NCBI GenBank assembly: GCA_043228905.1
Contig: JBHGNT010000004.1
Location: 3,906,001 to 3,970,000 of the forward strand
Length of the DNA stretch: 64,000 nt
Reading direction: 5' to 3'
Source: Azolla caroliniana
Lineage: Eukaryota > Polypodiophyta
In this document: one piece after another, positions 48,471 to 60,207 of the stretch
How positions within the stretch are numbered: the first letter of the stretch is position 1
Layout of the letters: each line of letters starts with the position of its first letter
The notes under the pieces: generated by a model
Database searches by the model: none
Told to the model about the DNA's origin: nothing
What the model saw: only the letters and a program-made list of their open reading frames with translations
Position numbers and translations under genes: made by a program

Positions 48471-48527
48471 ACTTAGAAGATTATCAGAGCTAATGAGCTA
48501 AACCAATGATGATGAGATGAGGGGGAG

Positions 48528-48782
48528 TGTTATGAAATCATGCATAACATGAGTCATGCTATACTTACTTATCTTAGTCTTAAACTCTAGTTACCAAGAC
48601 TTCATAATGTAAATAGTATGCATGCATCCCATCATCTTGTGGGTCATAAACTCATGTATCTCAATCATTTGATATGATATAGAGAAGAGCATAGCGTATG
48701 AGCTCTATCTAGAGATTGTATTGTGATCTTGATTAATATCTAATCACTCTTTGATCTTACTTAATCACTCTATTCTATAACA
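48528..48782 (+). repeat. 3' LTR of copia-2
   Basis: 255 bases, TG...CA, preceded by the G-rich polypurine tract and followed by CATGT. Confidence 0.95.
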
Positions 48783-48787
48783 CATGT

Positions 48788-50766
48788 TTCTTATTTAGTA
48801 ATTATCTATTTAATTGAGACACCTCTTATATTTCTTCTATAGTGATTATCTATTTAATTGAGATTAACATATATTATTAATTAGTGTAGGGATTAAGTGT
48901 GTCTTAATTTAGATTAACTTAAGAAGCCTTCGAGGCTTTTACGATTACATGGAGTGGATAGGTAAGTGTTTTTTGTGTTGATTTGTGACGTGGTCTTTGC
49001 CATTGGGAAGTGACATTGCCCAATCCCTCGGTTAGCCCATCGAGAGGAAGGTGAACCCTTTGGACTCGGTAGCGACCCTTGGAAGTGCAACATTCCAAAG
49101 TATGGGTCGTGTTAATCCAGTCGGAAAAAACTGATTCACTATGCCACTAACTCTTAACGATGATTACGGCGAAGCTAACTCCATGTTGAATAGTACAAAC
49201 AGGTTCAATGTGTGGTTTATTTGTTCAAGCATATCAAACCACATGCCGAGTGGTTTTGTGATTCTTAGACACCTAACCAACCCCACCTCATAGATATGGG
49301 TGACAAGAATGCTCACTTGATCTACCACACTAGAGATGTCTCGTTTGGCAACATCAACGACCATCAAAGGTGCATGAAGACATTCTCCATGTGCCAACTA
49401 ATCAAAAGGACTCGAAAATAATTAATAATTGGCCCTTTTTCAATAAGTTTGGATTCCAACTACTTTTAAGGCCAAATTAAAAGATTCAATCAAGCTAATG
49501 GTCATTGATTCAACCCAATGTGGATTGAGGTTGAAACTTGAACACATATACATACATATAGATTGGACACTTAACATAATCTTCTATTATTTCCCATAAC
49601 TCTTCAAAAGGGGTTTCATAACCTTCTACTACCTTTCATGATGTTCTACTACATTACCATGTTTCTCTTATGACTTGAAAATCATGGATCGAACCTACCA
49701 AGGCCAAAACATTTTTGTGTACCTTTCCACACCACCATTCTTGAATTCCCAACGAACTCTTATTATGATCATAGTGGACCACCCACTATAAACGGTAACA
49801 ATGGATCACCCACTAATATATAAGTTAAAAGTAGACCACCCATCTTGCTCTCATTCCACAATATTTTAGATGGACCATCTTTCTAAAACACCTACTAACT
49901 CTGATTGAGTTAATCAATATTGGGCCATATCAAGTTATTCATTGAATTCCATGCATGGAAGTGTGAATGGTGGCCAAGATTGGCACATATTTCATCATTT
50001 TTAGGGAATAATTCTAACCAAATTACAAATGTATATATGAAATTCATACTTGTTTAATGTATGCAAATATGTCATAACTATCTTTATATGGTTGGTATGT
50101 GTGTGACAGAGAAAGAGAGAGTGATGTGCACAAGCGTACATAATCTCATGTTTCTCGTATTCATAATCCTTGTTTTTCTTTTGTTGGGTTGGTGTGGCAT
50201 GTTGGCTTTAACTTCTTTTTTCATGCACCTACCTTTTGGCCCCTATCACGTTAGCCCAAACAATAAGATGGTACTTTAAGTGGCTAACACTAGTTAAGAT
50301 TTTCCTTCAATTTAAAACTCAAACATATTATTTTAAGCCAAAATTTTCTTTTAAAAGAAAATTGTTTAGACTTTAACAAAAACTTAGCATTTTAATGTGG
50401 AAATGCCGCTAAATTTTAGTAGAGCATGGCTCTTATTTGTCTCTCTTCCTTGATGTGCGTAATTATTATTTTAAAACAACATCACCACAAAGACATTATT
50501 AACATGACAACAACTAAGGAAAGATCATGAACTTGTATCTTCTCCCACACAATGTAGCAATGCCAACTTTTATTTGAAACTCAACGTGATTAAGCCCAAA
50601 ATTTTACAAAATCGCTATGCTTTAATGAGCATTGACGAGAGAAGACTTTTGTGCCTAGAGTGCAAAAGTTGTGCTCTATCTAATAGCTCTCATAGAAAAT
50701 CAATAGATATTTATCCATTCTCATGTTGCAACATAAATTGTAGGTTCTTTAAAGAATGTATGAAAT
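48788..50766. other. Intergenic DNA without recognised gene
   Basis: AT-rich, with no recognisable domain. A short duplicated phrase, TAGT.ATTATCTATTTAATTGAGA, occurs at about 48799 and 48840. Confidence 0.45.
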
Positions 50767-51160
50767 TAACAATTGGCAACGGTTCGGTTTCGGTTTAGGT
50801 TTTTTAAAATGGTTCGGTTCGGTTTTAACAGTTAGAAACCGCGATTTTAATGGTTTAATGGTTTTTTATTTTTATTTTTATTTTTAAAAATTTATAAATT
50901 TATAAAAAAATTTAAAATTTGTTTTTAAGCAATCTTTTCATTTTTAGACCTTATTCTCACATTTTAGGAACATCTTAAAAATATTAAAAATTAAAATTTT
51001 GACCTATGTTGAAAACCGAAACCGAACCACGAAACTGCGGTATTTACGGTTTAATGGTTTGGTTTAACGGTTTCATGGTTCGGTTTGGTTTGGTTCAAGT
51101 TTCAAAAAAATTTAACGGTTCGGTTTGGACCCTCTCAAACCGAACCGTTGCCGATTGTTA
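50767..51160. mobile_element. hAT-like MITE, copy A
   Basis: 394 bases with terminal inverted repeats: TAACAATTGGCAACGGTTCG at the left, and the reverse complement of the right end reads TAACAATCGGCAACGGTTCG. A perfect 8-bp target-site duplication TATGAAAT lies at 50759-50766 and 51161-51168. Arrays of GGTTCGGTTT words lie near both ends and an AT-rich core in the middle. No coding capacity. The 8-bp duplication suggests hAT-type mobilisation. Confidence 0.92.
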
Positions 51161-51696
51161 TATGAAATTATTCCTTGCCCTTATCATTAACTCTTTTTTT
51201 CTTTGGGTGTTAATTCATATTTAAGAGTTGTGCATAATGCATTTCCAAAAAGAGAGGTAAACTAGCCATTGAATTCCATGAGCTTCACAATCTTCGTTCT
51301 TTTAAAGTTTTATACTGTTGTGATTTTGGTACACCGTGACACCAGCAAAACTATCATATGCAACATATGACTTAGAATGCTATCAAACGTCTATTAAGAA
51401 CAACAATATTAGTGTTTAAAGCTCACAAATAAGATTGCACAAAATGTAGAGTATAAGTGGCACAATAAACCTTCTCCTTCTTGACAATCTTGACTCATTT
51501 TGTGGAGCATAGTCTTGAAGGTGGCTTGCCCAATTAGAATTAGAATTATAGTTTTTATTGTCCATAAAGAGGCCAAATTTGACTTATGGGATGAGAGTAT
51601 ACATGTGTTCTTGATACGTGTCTCCTTCCTAAAATGGGGTATTCATACATTGAAGCACAATGTCTCTATGTGTGAATAAGGCATGCACATATGAGC

Positions 51697-52185
51697 TCAA
51701 CTGGCACTTAAGTTATCACTCCCTCTTAATATGTCATCATATCTTGAACAAATTGCACTATATGTCGAGCATGTGAAGAGCAAGTGACACTCATCCTCTA
51801 CCATGCCTTCATTGCATACTTTACATGCCCTCAAATTCGTTACATTTTGATACCATGATGCAACTTCAACACCTAACTTGTGAGATCTAGTGTGTTGTAG
51901 TGTGAGGGCTCTACAAGCATTACTACTCATATTGGTAATGAGATAAGGTTGGATACGATCAATAGGCATTCTTGCCTTATATTGAGACCAACATTCAAGG
52001 TTGACATTCGCAATGTAATATTCTAGCTTTGTCCTCTTAACATCTTCCCATTTCATCCTTGATGATTCCACCAACCTTTCCTCAATCATTACATAATGCA
52101 TAGCATCACCCAAAAGCTCTAAAAGATCATCCACGCCCCATCTTTTAGAGCTTTCGTGTGTGGATGATATTGAATTAAAAGACAA
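51697..52185 (-). pseudogene. LINE-type reverse-transcriptase C-terminal zinc-binding fragment
   Basis: The 162-codon open frame contains RACKVCNEGMVEDECHLLFT followed by CSTYSAICSRYDDIL. This matches the C..CN.G..EDE.H.L..C..Y..IR..Y pattern of the C-terminal zinc-binding region of LINE-type polyproteins. No RT domain is joined to it, so it is a fragment. It sits 190 bases downstream of the PPR gene on the same strand and is unlikely to be part of it. Confidence 0.6.
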
Positions 52186-52371
52186 GTAAAATGCAAGGGA
52201 TGATGTACAAAGTGGTTATCATTTTAATATTCAGTGTGATTTGGATGGAACCCTTACATGCTTTATCCCATGTGTGAAAATTGAATTCATAGTTTGAAGT
52301 CTCACATTAGGCTGGACAAATCTGATCTCCATCAATATCCATAGGGAAAGAGACATAGCAATTTCCAACCC

Positions 52372-55122
52372 CTAATGTGTGTTTCTTGGTTGCATACCAT
52401 ATGCTGTCTTTATATTTGACAGCATAATGCTTGCAGTTATGTCAGTTGATTCAAGCTCGAACACGTGCTTTACTGAATAATGTGCCAGACCTACATGCTC
52501 ATGAAGTTTACATGCCGCTAACAATGTTGACCATACTATAGTAGCAGGTTGAGATGGAATAAAATTTGCTAACTCTACTGTGTAATCTAAACATCCCGCT
52601 CGTCCAAGAAGATCAAAAACACAAGCATAATGCTGGCAGTTCCATGATATACCACATAACTTATTCATTAGGTAAAAGCAATGAAGACCTTCTTGCACCA
52701 AGCCTGCGTTGCTACATGCCGAAAGAGCGCCCACAAGCGTTATTTCATCCCAACTAACATTATTCTTTAGCATTTTTCCTAGAAGTTGAAAGGCCTCCTC
52801 ACCACAACCATGTTGCGCATACCCAGAGAGTATTGTTGTCCAAGTAATTGCATCTGGTCTCATGATGTCATCGAAAGTTCTTTTCGCATGTATTATACTT
52901 CCACATTTCGCATACATGTCCACAAAGATTCCTTTCAAGATGTCATCCCTATCATAACTATCTTCTATCACAAGAATGTGAATCAGCATCCCATGTTCTA
53001 AACCTGCAAGGCCACCGCAAGCCTTAAGCACACATGTGAAACTGATTGTGTCTGCCTTCACACCGTCCATCTCCATTTGCCAAAATGTATGTATTGCTTT
53101 GTCCCAAACTCCATTGTGGACATAACCCGAGATGACCGTGTTGTATGTGACCACATCCTTTTGCTGTATATTGTCAAAAACTTGTGTAACATGATTGAAA
53201 CTTCCACATTTTGAATACATATCAAGAAGACTGTTCCCAACATGTACATCAGAATCCAGACTGAGCTCTATTATTGGTACATGAATTTGCTTTGCATGTT
53301 CCAAATCCAAGGTGTTTCCACATGCTTTTGAAATGGTAGAGAAAGTAACATCACCATGTGCTAGTCCTTCTTGCTTCATTTGATCAAATAGTTGTAATCC
53401 CTCATTTCCTAATTCATTCTGAATATACCCACATATGGCTGATGTCCACACAAACATGGGGCGGTCATGCATTTTGTCAAAGACATGTCTTGCATCAATC
53501 ATGCAGCCACATTTTGCATACATGTCAAGAAGTGTGTTTCCTACTTGTACCTGAGAGAACATGTTAAATTCAATTGCATAAGAATGAATCCACCTACCTT
53601 GCTGTAGGTCACCTAGATTTGTGCAAGCCTTCAATGTGCTTACAAATGTAATTTCATCAGGTGAAACTTCATCCACTTGCATTTTCCAGAATAAATTTAA
53701 AGCTTCTTTATTTTCTCCCATTTCACTGAACCCATCAATTATGGAATTCCATGCAATAACATCCCGCTGAGCCATACTCGTGAAGATATAATTGGCATCC
53801 TCAATCCTGCCACACTTGCAGTACATATCAATAAGTGAACTGCCAAGAAATATATCTGGATCCCAATTGTTCAAAATTATGTCGATATGGATATGATGTC
53901 CCTCTCTCAAAGATGATAATCTTGCACATGCCTTGAGAACACTCATATAAGTGACTTTATTAGGCTTGAAATTGCTAAGTTGCATTTGTTCAAACTGATA
54001 CCAGGCTTCATGTGCTTGGCCATGTAGGACATAAGCAGCAATAATTACCGACCATGAAACAACATCCCGTGCAGACAAATGGTTGAACACATAGATTGCA
54101 TCAGCCAAACTCATGTCTTTAGCATACATATCGATAAGTGTGTTAGCAAGAAAGGTATCTGACTCCATTTTGCTTTGAATAATGATCATATGAACCCTAC
54201 GTCCTTCCTTTGAGGATCCTTGATTGATGCATGCTTTAAGAACATTCAAGCACGTTACTTCATCAGGTTCAACATTCTGAGATTGCATTTGCCAAAAATG
54301 ATAAAAGGCACGATCATGAAGTTCATGTTGTGCATATGCGGCAATCATCGTATTCCATGCCACAATGTGGTGTTTTTGGACTTTGTCAAACAATGCATGA
54401 GCATCATGTATGCTTCCACATTTGCCATACATATCGAGCAGAGCACTTCTAATAAAATCATCGCAATCAAATCCATCATTTACCATTAGAGCATGGATGA
54501 TTTTCACATGGGTCAAACTTGTACATGCCTTAAGAATGCTAAGAAATGTCACATTGTTTGGTTTGACATCATCATGCACCATACGCCAAAACACATTCCA
54601 AGATTGTTTGCTGTGGCCAGATTTAGAATAGGCTCCAATAAGTGATGTCCACGTGAAGACATCTCTGGAATGCATTTTGTGAAACCACCGAGTGGCATTG
54701 GCCAGAGTACCACACTTAACATACATGCTAATGAGCAAGTTTCCAAGTAAAATGCTTGATTCCAATCCATGGTAAACCATGTGAACATTAACTTTCTTTC
54801 CCTTCTCAAGGTCTTTCGTGTTTCCAAACCTCTCCAGAAGACTGCCAATAGCCTCACAGCATGACATGATGCCAAAAGGATGCTCAATATCCTCATATTT
54901 GTAAACCACACTCACTCTATCTTTCTTTCTCTCTCCTGAAGATATTAATATATCTTTCTTTCTTCCTATGACCTCTTCAAGTGCCTGCTGTCCCTCTTGA
55001 GATACAACATTTGACGCCAATTTATTTGATGATAAGGATCCAAATGTCACAAGCTGACTCCCTAATCTCGCAAAGTGGCACAACCAGTTTGTTTCGAAAT
55101 GACCGAGCATCCAAATCTTCAC
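52372..55122 (-). CDS. PLS-class pentatricopeptide repeat (PPR) protein with truncated E region
   Basis: An intronless gene for 916 residues. PLS-class PPR proteins bind organellar RNA sequence-specifically, usually for C-to-U editing (family knowledge). From about residue 125 the protein is built of repeats. Seven S-type motifs are visible, such as LLISMYVKCGTLANATRWF, LLDMYGKCGSIHDAHALF and LIDMYCKCGRIEDANYIF. They alternate with P (RDVFTWTSLIGAYSKSGHS) and L (VTFLSILKACTSLTHVK) motifs. After the last repeat comes an E-type start (PATIVWSTLLAACKLHEHVG). The protein then stops at GMQPRNTH, so E is incomplete and there is no DYW domain. The N-terminus has a hydrophobic/basic start but no confident transit peptide. 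The first ATG of the frame is used. No internal stop, so it is probably expressed, and any editing would need a DYW partner in trans. Confidence 0.88.
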   Translation of the reverse strand: MKIWMLGHFETNWLCHFARLGSQLVTFGSLSSNKLASNVVSQEGQQALEEVIGRKKDILISSGERKKDRVSVVYKYEDIEHPFGIMSCCEAIGSLLERFGNTKDLEKGKKVNVHMVYHGLESSILLGNLLISMYVKCGTLANATRWFHKMHSRDVFTWTSLIGAYSKSGHSKQSWNVFWRMVHDDVKPNNVTFLSILKACTSLTHVKIIHALMVNDGFDCDDFIRSALLDMYGKCGSIHDAHALFDKVQKHHIVAWNTMIAAYAQHELHDRAFYHFWQMQSQNVEPDEVTCLNVLKACINQGSSKEGRRVHMIIIQSKMESDTFLANTLIDMYAKDMSLADAIYVFNHLSARDVVSWSVIIAAYVLHGQAHEAWYQFEQMQLSNFKPNKVTYMSVLKACARLSSLREGHHIHIDIILNNWDPDIFLGSSLIDMYCKCGRIEDANYIFTSMAQRDVIAWNSIIDGFSEMGENKEALNLFWKMQVDEVSPDEITFVSTLKACTNLGDLQQGRWIHSYAIEFNMFSQVQVGNTLLDMYAKCGCMIDARHVFDKMHDRPMFVWTSAICGYIQNELGNEGLQLFDQMKQEGLAHGDVTFSTISKACGNTLDLEHAKQIHVPIIELSLDSDVHVGNSLLDMYSKCGSFNHVTQVFDNIQQKDVVTYNTVISGYVHNGVWDKAIHTFWQMEMDGVKADTISFTCVLKACGGLAGLEHGMLIHILVIEDSYDRDDILKGIFVDMYAKCGSIIHAKRTFDDIMRPDAITWTTILSGYAQHGCGEEAFQLLGKMLKNNVSWDEITLVGALSACSNAGLVQEGLHCFYLMNKLCGISWNCQHYACVFDLLGRAGCLDYTVELANFIPSQPATIVWSTLLAACKLHEHVGLAHYSVKHVFELESTDITASIMLSNIKTAYGMQPRNTH

Positions 55123-58036
55123 AACTCAGACATGATAATAGCTAAAATCACATCTTTTAATTTCGAGGAATACATAACTAGTTTCAGTTGACGACACTCA
55201 CAATGTGATACCCAAATCTTACAACATGGCCATGATAGACCATATCTGTCTTGAATACAGAACATCTGAAGATTCACAATGCCAAACATGGTAGACACTG
55301 AAGTTGGGATAAATCTTTATGTCTCCCCCTTCCCCTTCCATATGTAAATACAATACTTACTTTAGGAAGCTCCCTGTTCATTTCGGGGCAGAACAGACAA
55401 AAGCCCTGTTTTTCCCAGGCATGGATCTCGCCTAGTGACATTGAAACAACTGATTAATATCATCAAAATCCTGATGAAATTAAAAAGACCCATGAGCGAA
55501 TACAAAGAAGAATCAATCCTCAGGATATGAATTGAGAAAACCCCAATGATCAGATTACTCTAAAGCCTTTGGTATGAAGACTTCTGAAACAATAACAATT
55601 GGACTTACTGATGTAAATGATCACATTTGATATGACCTAATGAAATCTTAGGCCTGGCGCTTCATTCATCCCAACACAAGTTCTCTACACGCAACCATGG
55701 AAATGATAGAAAATCATAACTACTCCGCAATGTGATGTGATCGATTGATCGATTGCAACGAGCTCACGATGGTCTCGAAGCAAGGTTTTGTTCCCTATGG
55801 TTATTGGCTTTTCGAACACCTTGCCGAATCGTGTGGTCATAGAAAGCTAAGTTTGCACGCCCTTTGCCATAACTATGGACTTGGGCATGAAAGGGGGGCA
55901 TTTTATTTTCCCACTTCAATTGTCACATGGGATTGGTCAAATGTTGTCACTCGGCAAATTCTATCAACAAAGGAATAAAGGCATGCAAAGTCTACTTACA
56001 GTTTGGAATGATCGACTTGTGGAATCACAACAAATAATTGTGTGAAATCTAAATCAAGGCGTTTCCTCCCAAATAACTTTTCCAAACATAGAACGAAAGA
56101 ATCTTCAGTGTAGAATTGTATAACAACTATGTGATTTTATAGACAAGTCTATTATGGTATGTGATATGGATCACATCTAGATCTTGTAAGGAATTTTCAA
56201 TGACTCGATAAAAAGTACTTGTTTTACACAAATTATGATGAAATTGGTGTCCAACTCTACCTTATAACAAAATGTATGAACGAGTCTCACTTTTGCAAAA
56301 GAGCCGATGCATCTATTTGCAATATTCATTCTAAGGAATTAGTACAATTGCACTTAAAAAGCTCAATCTGCTTAGGAAGAGTTCAAACCTCTTGGCCACA
56401 TATGTGCTAAAAGGAAGCAATCGTGAAAGAGGGGTTGTGTAGAGAGAACTCGATATTTTAAGTGAAGGGAAAGAATCTAAACTTGAGGAAGTGATTACTG
56501 GATCCTACCCACAAAGATCAAAATTGCAAACCAACTCAAACACATATTTCACATTGAACTTGTTGGGCTTTGTCTTATATAATATATGGAGGCTAGATAT
56601 AAAGTTTTGCCAACACAAAATGCATTTGAAGGACAAACAAAGGATGTATCAAATGGATCCAAACCAACAAATTGAGGTAAGAATTTGACAAATCCTTAAA
56701 ATCTAGGTTTAGAAATCAGCCAAACAAGCCATGTGTTCACCCTCATTGTAGTACTTTAGAAAACAAATGATGAATTGTGCATATAGATGGATCATAGAAA
56801 CCTAAAGGTGCCACAATGAGTGTTCTGTTTCCACTAACATATATACACATTGTCGCAAAGACTGTGGTTGTGTGTGCATATTTGTAAAAACCCACTTACA
56901 ATATTAGTTTGCAAAAAGTTATTTGGTAAGACTCAATCGAACTTAGCCGCTCCTTTGTTAGAAGTAAGGCTTATCAAATCAACCACTTCAACTCTTCTTC
57001 TTCTCTATTCATTTAGCTTTCTTTCTCTTTATATTTACAAATTTTATCTTACAAAACTTGTTTACCTAAAGAAATTGTTTTAGGAGGACTCCAACTCATA
57101 ACCTCTACAAAGAGGCATTTGAGATAGATTAATTCAACTTCTTCATTTACTCAATTTACTTTCCTTTCCTTAGTTTTTGTCTTCTTTTCAGCAGGCCATC
57201 ATCTTCTTGAGCGACCTCTGCATCCTTCACCCTTGTGAGCTTCTTCAGTCGCTTTCTGTTTTTCTTCTTTTCTTCCCCCTCTCTACCTTCCTTAGCCACC
57301 ATGGGAATGGCTTTTGTAGGGGGTCAACTGCCTAGCCACTCTCCTTGAGGCGGCCTCATGCATGGGTGGTTGTTTCTTTATTTTTTTATATTTATATTTA
57401 TATTTATAAATTCTATTTTATATTTACATTTGAGAAATTGCAAAATCATCCTCATTTAATTTCGAGCTCCCCTTTTGATATAATTACATTTGTGTCTTGA
57501 GTGATCTTGAAGGTAACATTGATCCTTCCAGAGGTTGTATCTTGGGATTCTGAACTCCGATTCACGGACCGAAAAATCCTACATGCTCCTCGTCACAAGT
57601 TCCAAATGGAAAATTTACTTCTAAAGATTTTTAACATTGTTTCAATATCGTAAAGCCTGATCTCAATTTCATCACTTAAAGAGGTGAAACACTTCTTATG
57701 TATTTTGTCAAATTATAAATTAATTTGACGAAAGTTATAGAGCATATTATTGTGGTAAGGATATTTATTAATGCCAATAGATCACTTAAAGAGGCAGAAC
57801 ACTTCTTATGTATTTTGTCAAATTATAATTTTATTTAACGAAAGTTATAGAGCATATTATTGTGGTAAGGATATTTATTGATGCTAATAGATGAGCAACC
57901 TTGGGTGATTGGTGCATGAATGCTTGAATGGTTAAACACGATTCTTATTGCTCAATAATCTATTGTAACATTTTGTCATCTCTACTTGTAGATTCTCATG
58001 CAAAGTGGTGGAAATTTTTGCAATGTAGTTGGCAGT
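55123..58036. other. Intergenic DNA without recognised gene
   Basis: Upstream of the PPR gene and onward I see only short open frames without family resemblance. An AT-rich run lies near 57380-57425. A tandem duplication (57671-57890) is listed separately. Confidence 0.45.
57671..57890. repeat. 110-bp tandem duplication
   Basis: ATCACTTAAAGAGG starts at 57671 and 57781. The copies continue through CACTTCTTATGTATTTTGTC and GTTATAGAGCATATTATTGT with few differences. Confidence 0.9.
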
Positions 58037-58534
58037 TAACAATCGACAATGGTTCAGTTTGAACCGAACCGAACTGCGAAACCGCGGTTTAACGGTTCGG
58101 TTCGGTTCAAGTTTAGGTTTTTTAAACGGTTCGGTTCAGTTTCGGTTTGGTTTCAACTGTCAAAAACCGTGGTTTAAACGATTTAATGGTTTTTATTTTT
58201 TATTTTTTAAAATTTTTATTAAAAAAATTCTAAAATTTGTTTTTAAACAATCTTTTCATTTTTACACCTTATTCTCACATTTTAGGAACATCTAAAAAAT
58301 TCTAAAAATTCTAAATAATGAAATATTATAAATTTTAAAAAGTACAAAATTTGACCTATGTTGAAAATTGAAACTGAACCACGAAACTGCGGTTTTTACG
58401 GTTTAATGGTTTGAAAAATGTTTAACGGTTTCGCGGTTCGGTTAAGTTAGTTTCAGGTTTTTTAAAATTTAAACAGTTCGGTTCCAAACCGGTTCGGTTT
58501 GAACCCTCTCAAACCGAACCGTTGCCGATTGTTA
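58037..58534. mobile_element. hAT-like MITE, copy B
   Basis: 498 bases. TIRs begin TAACAATCGACAATGGTTC (left) and TAACAATCGGCAACGGTTCG (right, reverse complement). A perfect 8-bp target-site duplication TTGGCAGT lies at 58029-58036 and 58535-58542. It shares with copies A and C the core words CAATCTTTTCATTTTT, CTTATTCTCACATTTTAGG and TTTGACCTATGTTGAAAA. Confidence 0.93.
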
Positions 58535-58964
58535 TTGGCAGTCTTGATTATAATTTCGATCTAAGGCTTTTATTTAGAGAGGGGTCAACCTTCGGTTTCA
58601 ACTCTAGAGAGGCAAAGGATTGGGAACATGCACATGCTTCTTTTGCACAACTCAATGAAAGAGATTGTCCTCACTAGTTTATTCAATGCCATATTGCACT
58701 TACCATTTGGAATTACATATAAGATATTTAATTGATAATGCCTACACAATTGCTCAATATTCACAAAATGGCCCAAACGATGAGATGGAGATAATTGGGA
58801 TATGTATAATGCTTTTATATTTGATTGTATACATGGAGTACAACCTTATCTAAGGAAACTGAAAGGATCTAAGGATATTGGAGCATCTAAGGATTCTTTG
58901 CTTAGGTAAACATTCTTTTTGTTTAGTGACACTTGAGAATGTCCCACTACCTATTGTATTATCA

Positions 58965-59190
58965 TCTTCAAAGGTCAAATATGACCAATGAGACTAGAAA
59001 TATAATATTTTCACATAATACATGTGAAAGTGAGTAGTGACTCTCAATGTTCAAAAACTTTACTAATGAATGTTGCAATTGAGAGTGCATGTCACTATGA
59101 ATGTGGGGAATTTGTTGAAGGCTTGGGTTAGTCAAAGATGTGTGAAAAGTTTAGCAAAATACACCCAAACGCAGAGCATTGTATTGAAAC
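58965..59190 (-). repeat. Reverse-orientation relative of the 43-kb repeat unit
   Basis: The reverse complement contains CACACATCTTTGAC, TGCACTCTCAATTGCAACAT, TTAGTAAAGTTTTTGAACAT and GGTCATATTTGACCTTTGAA, in the same order as 43370-43700. Only one inner unit is present here, so the duplication at 43 kb is local. Confidence 0.7.
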
Positions 59191-59529
59191 GTGAAACCAA
59201 AACTCTTGAACTTGTTTATGGAAAAATGTGTGTAGTTGACTAGTTTTATAACATCTTGAATCTATTGATGCATGGAGAAATAAATGTGTTGCTATTGATT
59301 ATCAACTTAGTATGCATGCACAACTCTTTCAATGCCTCATAAACTTTTGCACATATTCTAACGTATTTACAAAAGCACCATGTCATTTGTGTAATACAAA
59401 ACACGCAGACTACATCATTGGACAACATTATTAATGGCTTATTCCTCTAAGTCATCAATGCATAGACCACATAGATTTGTTGAGGGAAAATACATACTAT
59501 TCATAATGGGTTTGTTGAGGGAAGGGACA

Positions 59530-60207
59530 TCCTTCATATTATTTTGAATGTGCAAATGACAATGGATTATGCAAAGGAATCAAAACAACAAATTGAAATG
59601 ATACAACTAGACATCAAGAAAGCTCATGATCATGTAAGTTGGTCTTTTCTTACCAAACTTATTTCTCACATGGGTTTTGGTGAAAGGATGTCTCGACTCT
59701 CTTTGATGTTGGGGTTAGGTGCATTGTCACATGTGATCATAAATGGTGTGGAGTTACGAATGCAATACCATTGGCAATATATCTAAGACAAGAATGCCCA
59801 TTGAGTCCATTATTATTTGCCAGTGTTACACCCTGATTATGGTTAAGATACATGAGTTGGAAATATGTGGGTATATAGTTGGTCTAGCTTTACCGTTTCG
59901 GGAAATAATTGATAGCCCAAGGTTTGGTAGATGATTCATTTTTGTTCTCAAAGTTGTACCTGATAATATAGTTAAAGCCATGGAGTGTGGAATGGATTTG
60001 CATTGGTGTGAAGATTACATATTAATATGCGGAAGTCTATGCTTACTTATTAAATGCACGAAGAGTGATTTGGTTTATCTTGGATGGTGTGGCCAAATAT
60101 TAGGTCAAGGCAATGTATGTTGGCACTTAGGTTGCTTTGTTGGTGTTGATATCTCACCTTCTCAAAGTTTGAATACAATATTTGGCATAGTTTTAGAGAA
60201 CTTTATG
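59530..60207 (+). pseudogene. LINE reverse-transcriptase remnant (part 1)
   Basis: The frames give IQLDIKKAHDHVSWSFLTKL then ISHMGFGERMS, a LINE RT motif. After a frameshift near 59775 comes LRQECPLSPLLFAS. Further on, DDSFLFSKL replaces the F/YADD region and LGCFVGVDISPSQ follows. The order matches plant L1-type RT. Stops and frameshifts make it non-functional. It is interrupted at 60207 by a solo LTR and resumes at 60657. Confidence 0.8.
60203..60207. repeat. Left target-site duplication of solo LTR (TTATG)
   Basis: TTATG at 60203-60207 recurs at 60657-60661 directly after the solo LTR. Confidence 0.85.

Larger units (their letters stand above)
45095..48782 (+). mobile_element. Ty1/copia retrotransposon (copia-2), young LTRs but degenerate interior
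   Basis: A 3688-base element with LTRs at 45095-45345 and 48528-48782 (TGTTATG...ATAACA) and a perfect CATGT target-site duplication. The primer site CGTTATCAGCACGA follows the left LTR and the polypurine tract GATGAGGGGGAG abuts the right LTR. By eye the LTRs differ by two substitutions and one 4-base indel. The interior is about 3.2 kb, shorter than autonomous copia elements, and riddled with stops and gaps. Confidence 0.95.

Noticed and set aside
48528-48782. Independent solo LTR at 48.5 kb
   Set aside because: It pairs with 45095-45345 through a shared CATGT duplication, PBS and PPT, so it is the 3' LTR of copia-2.
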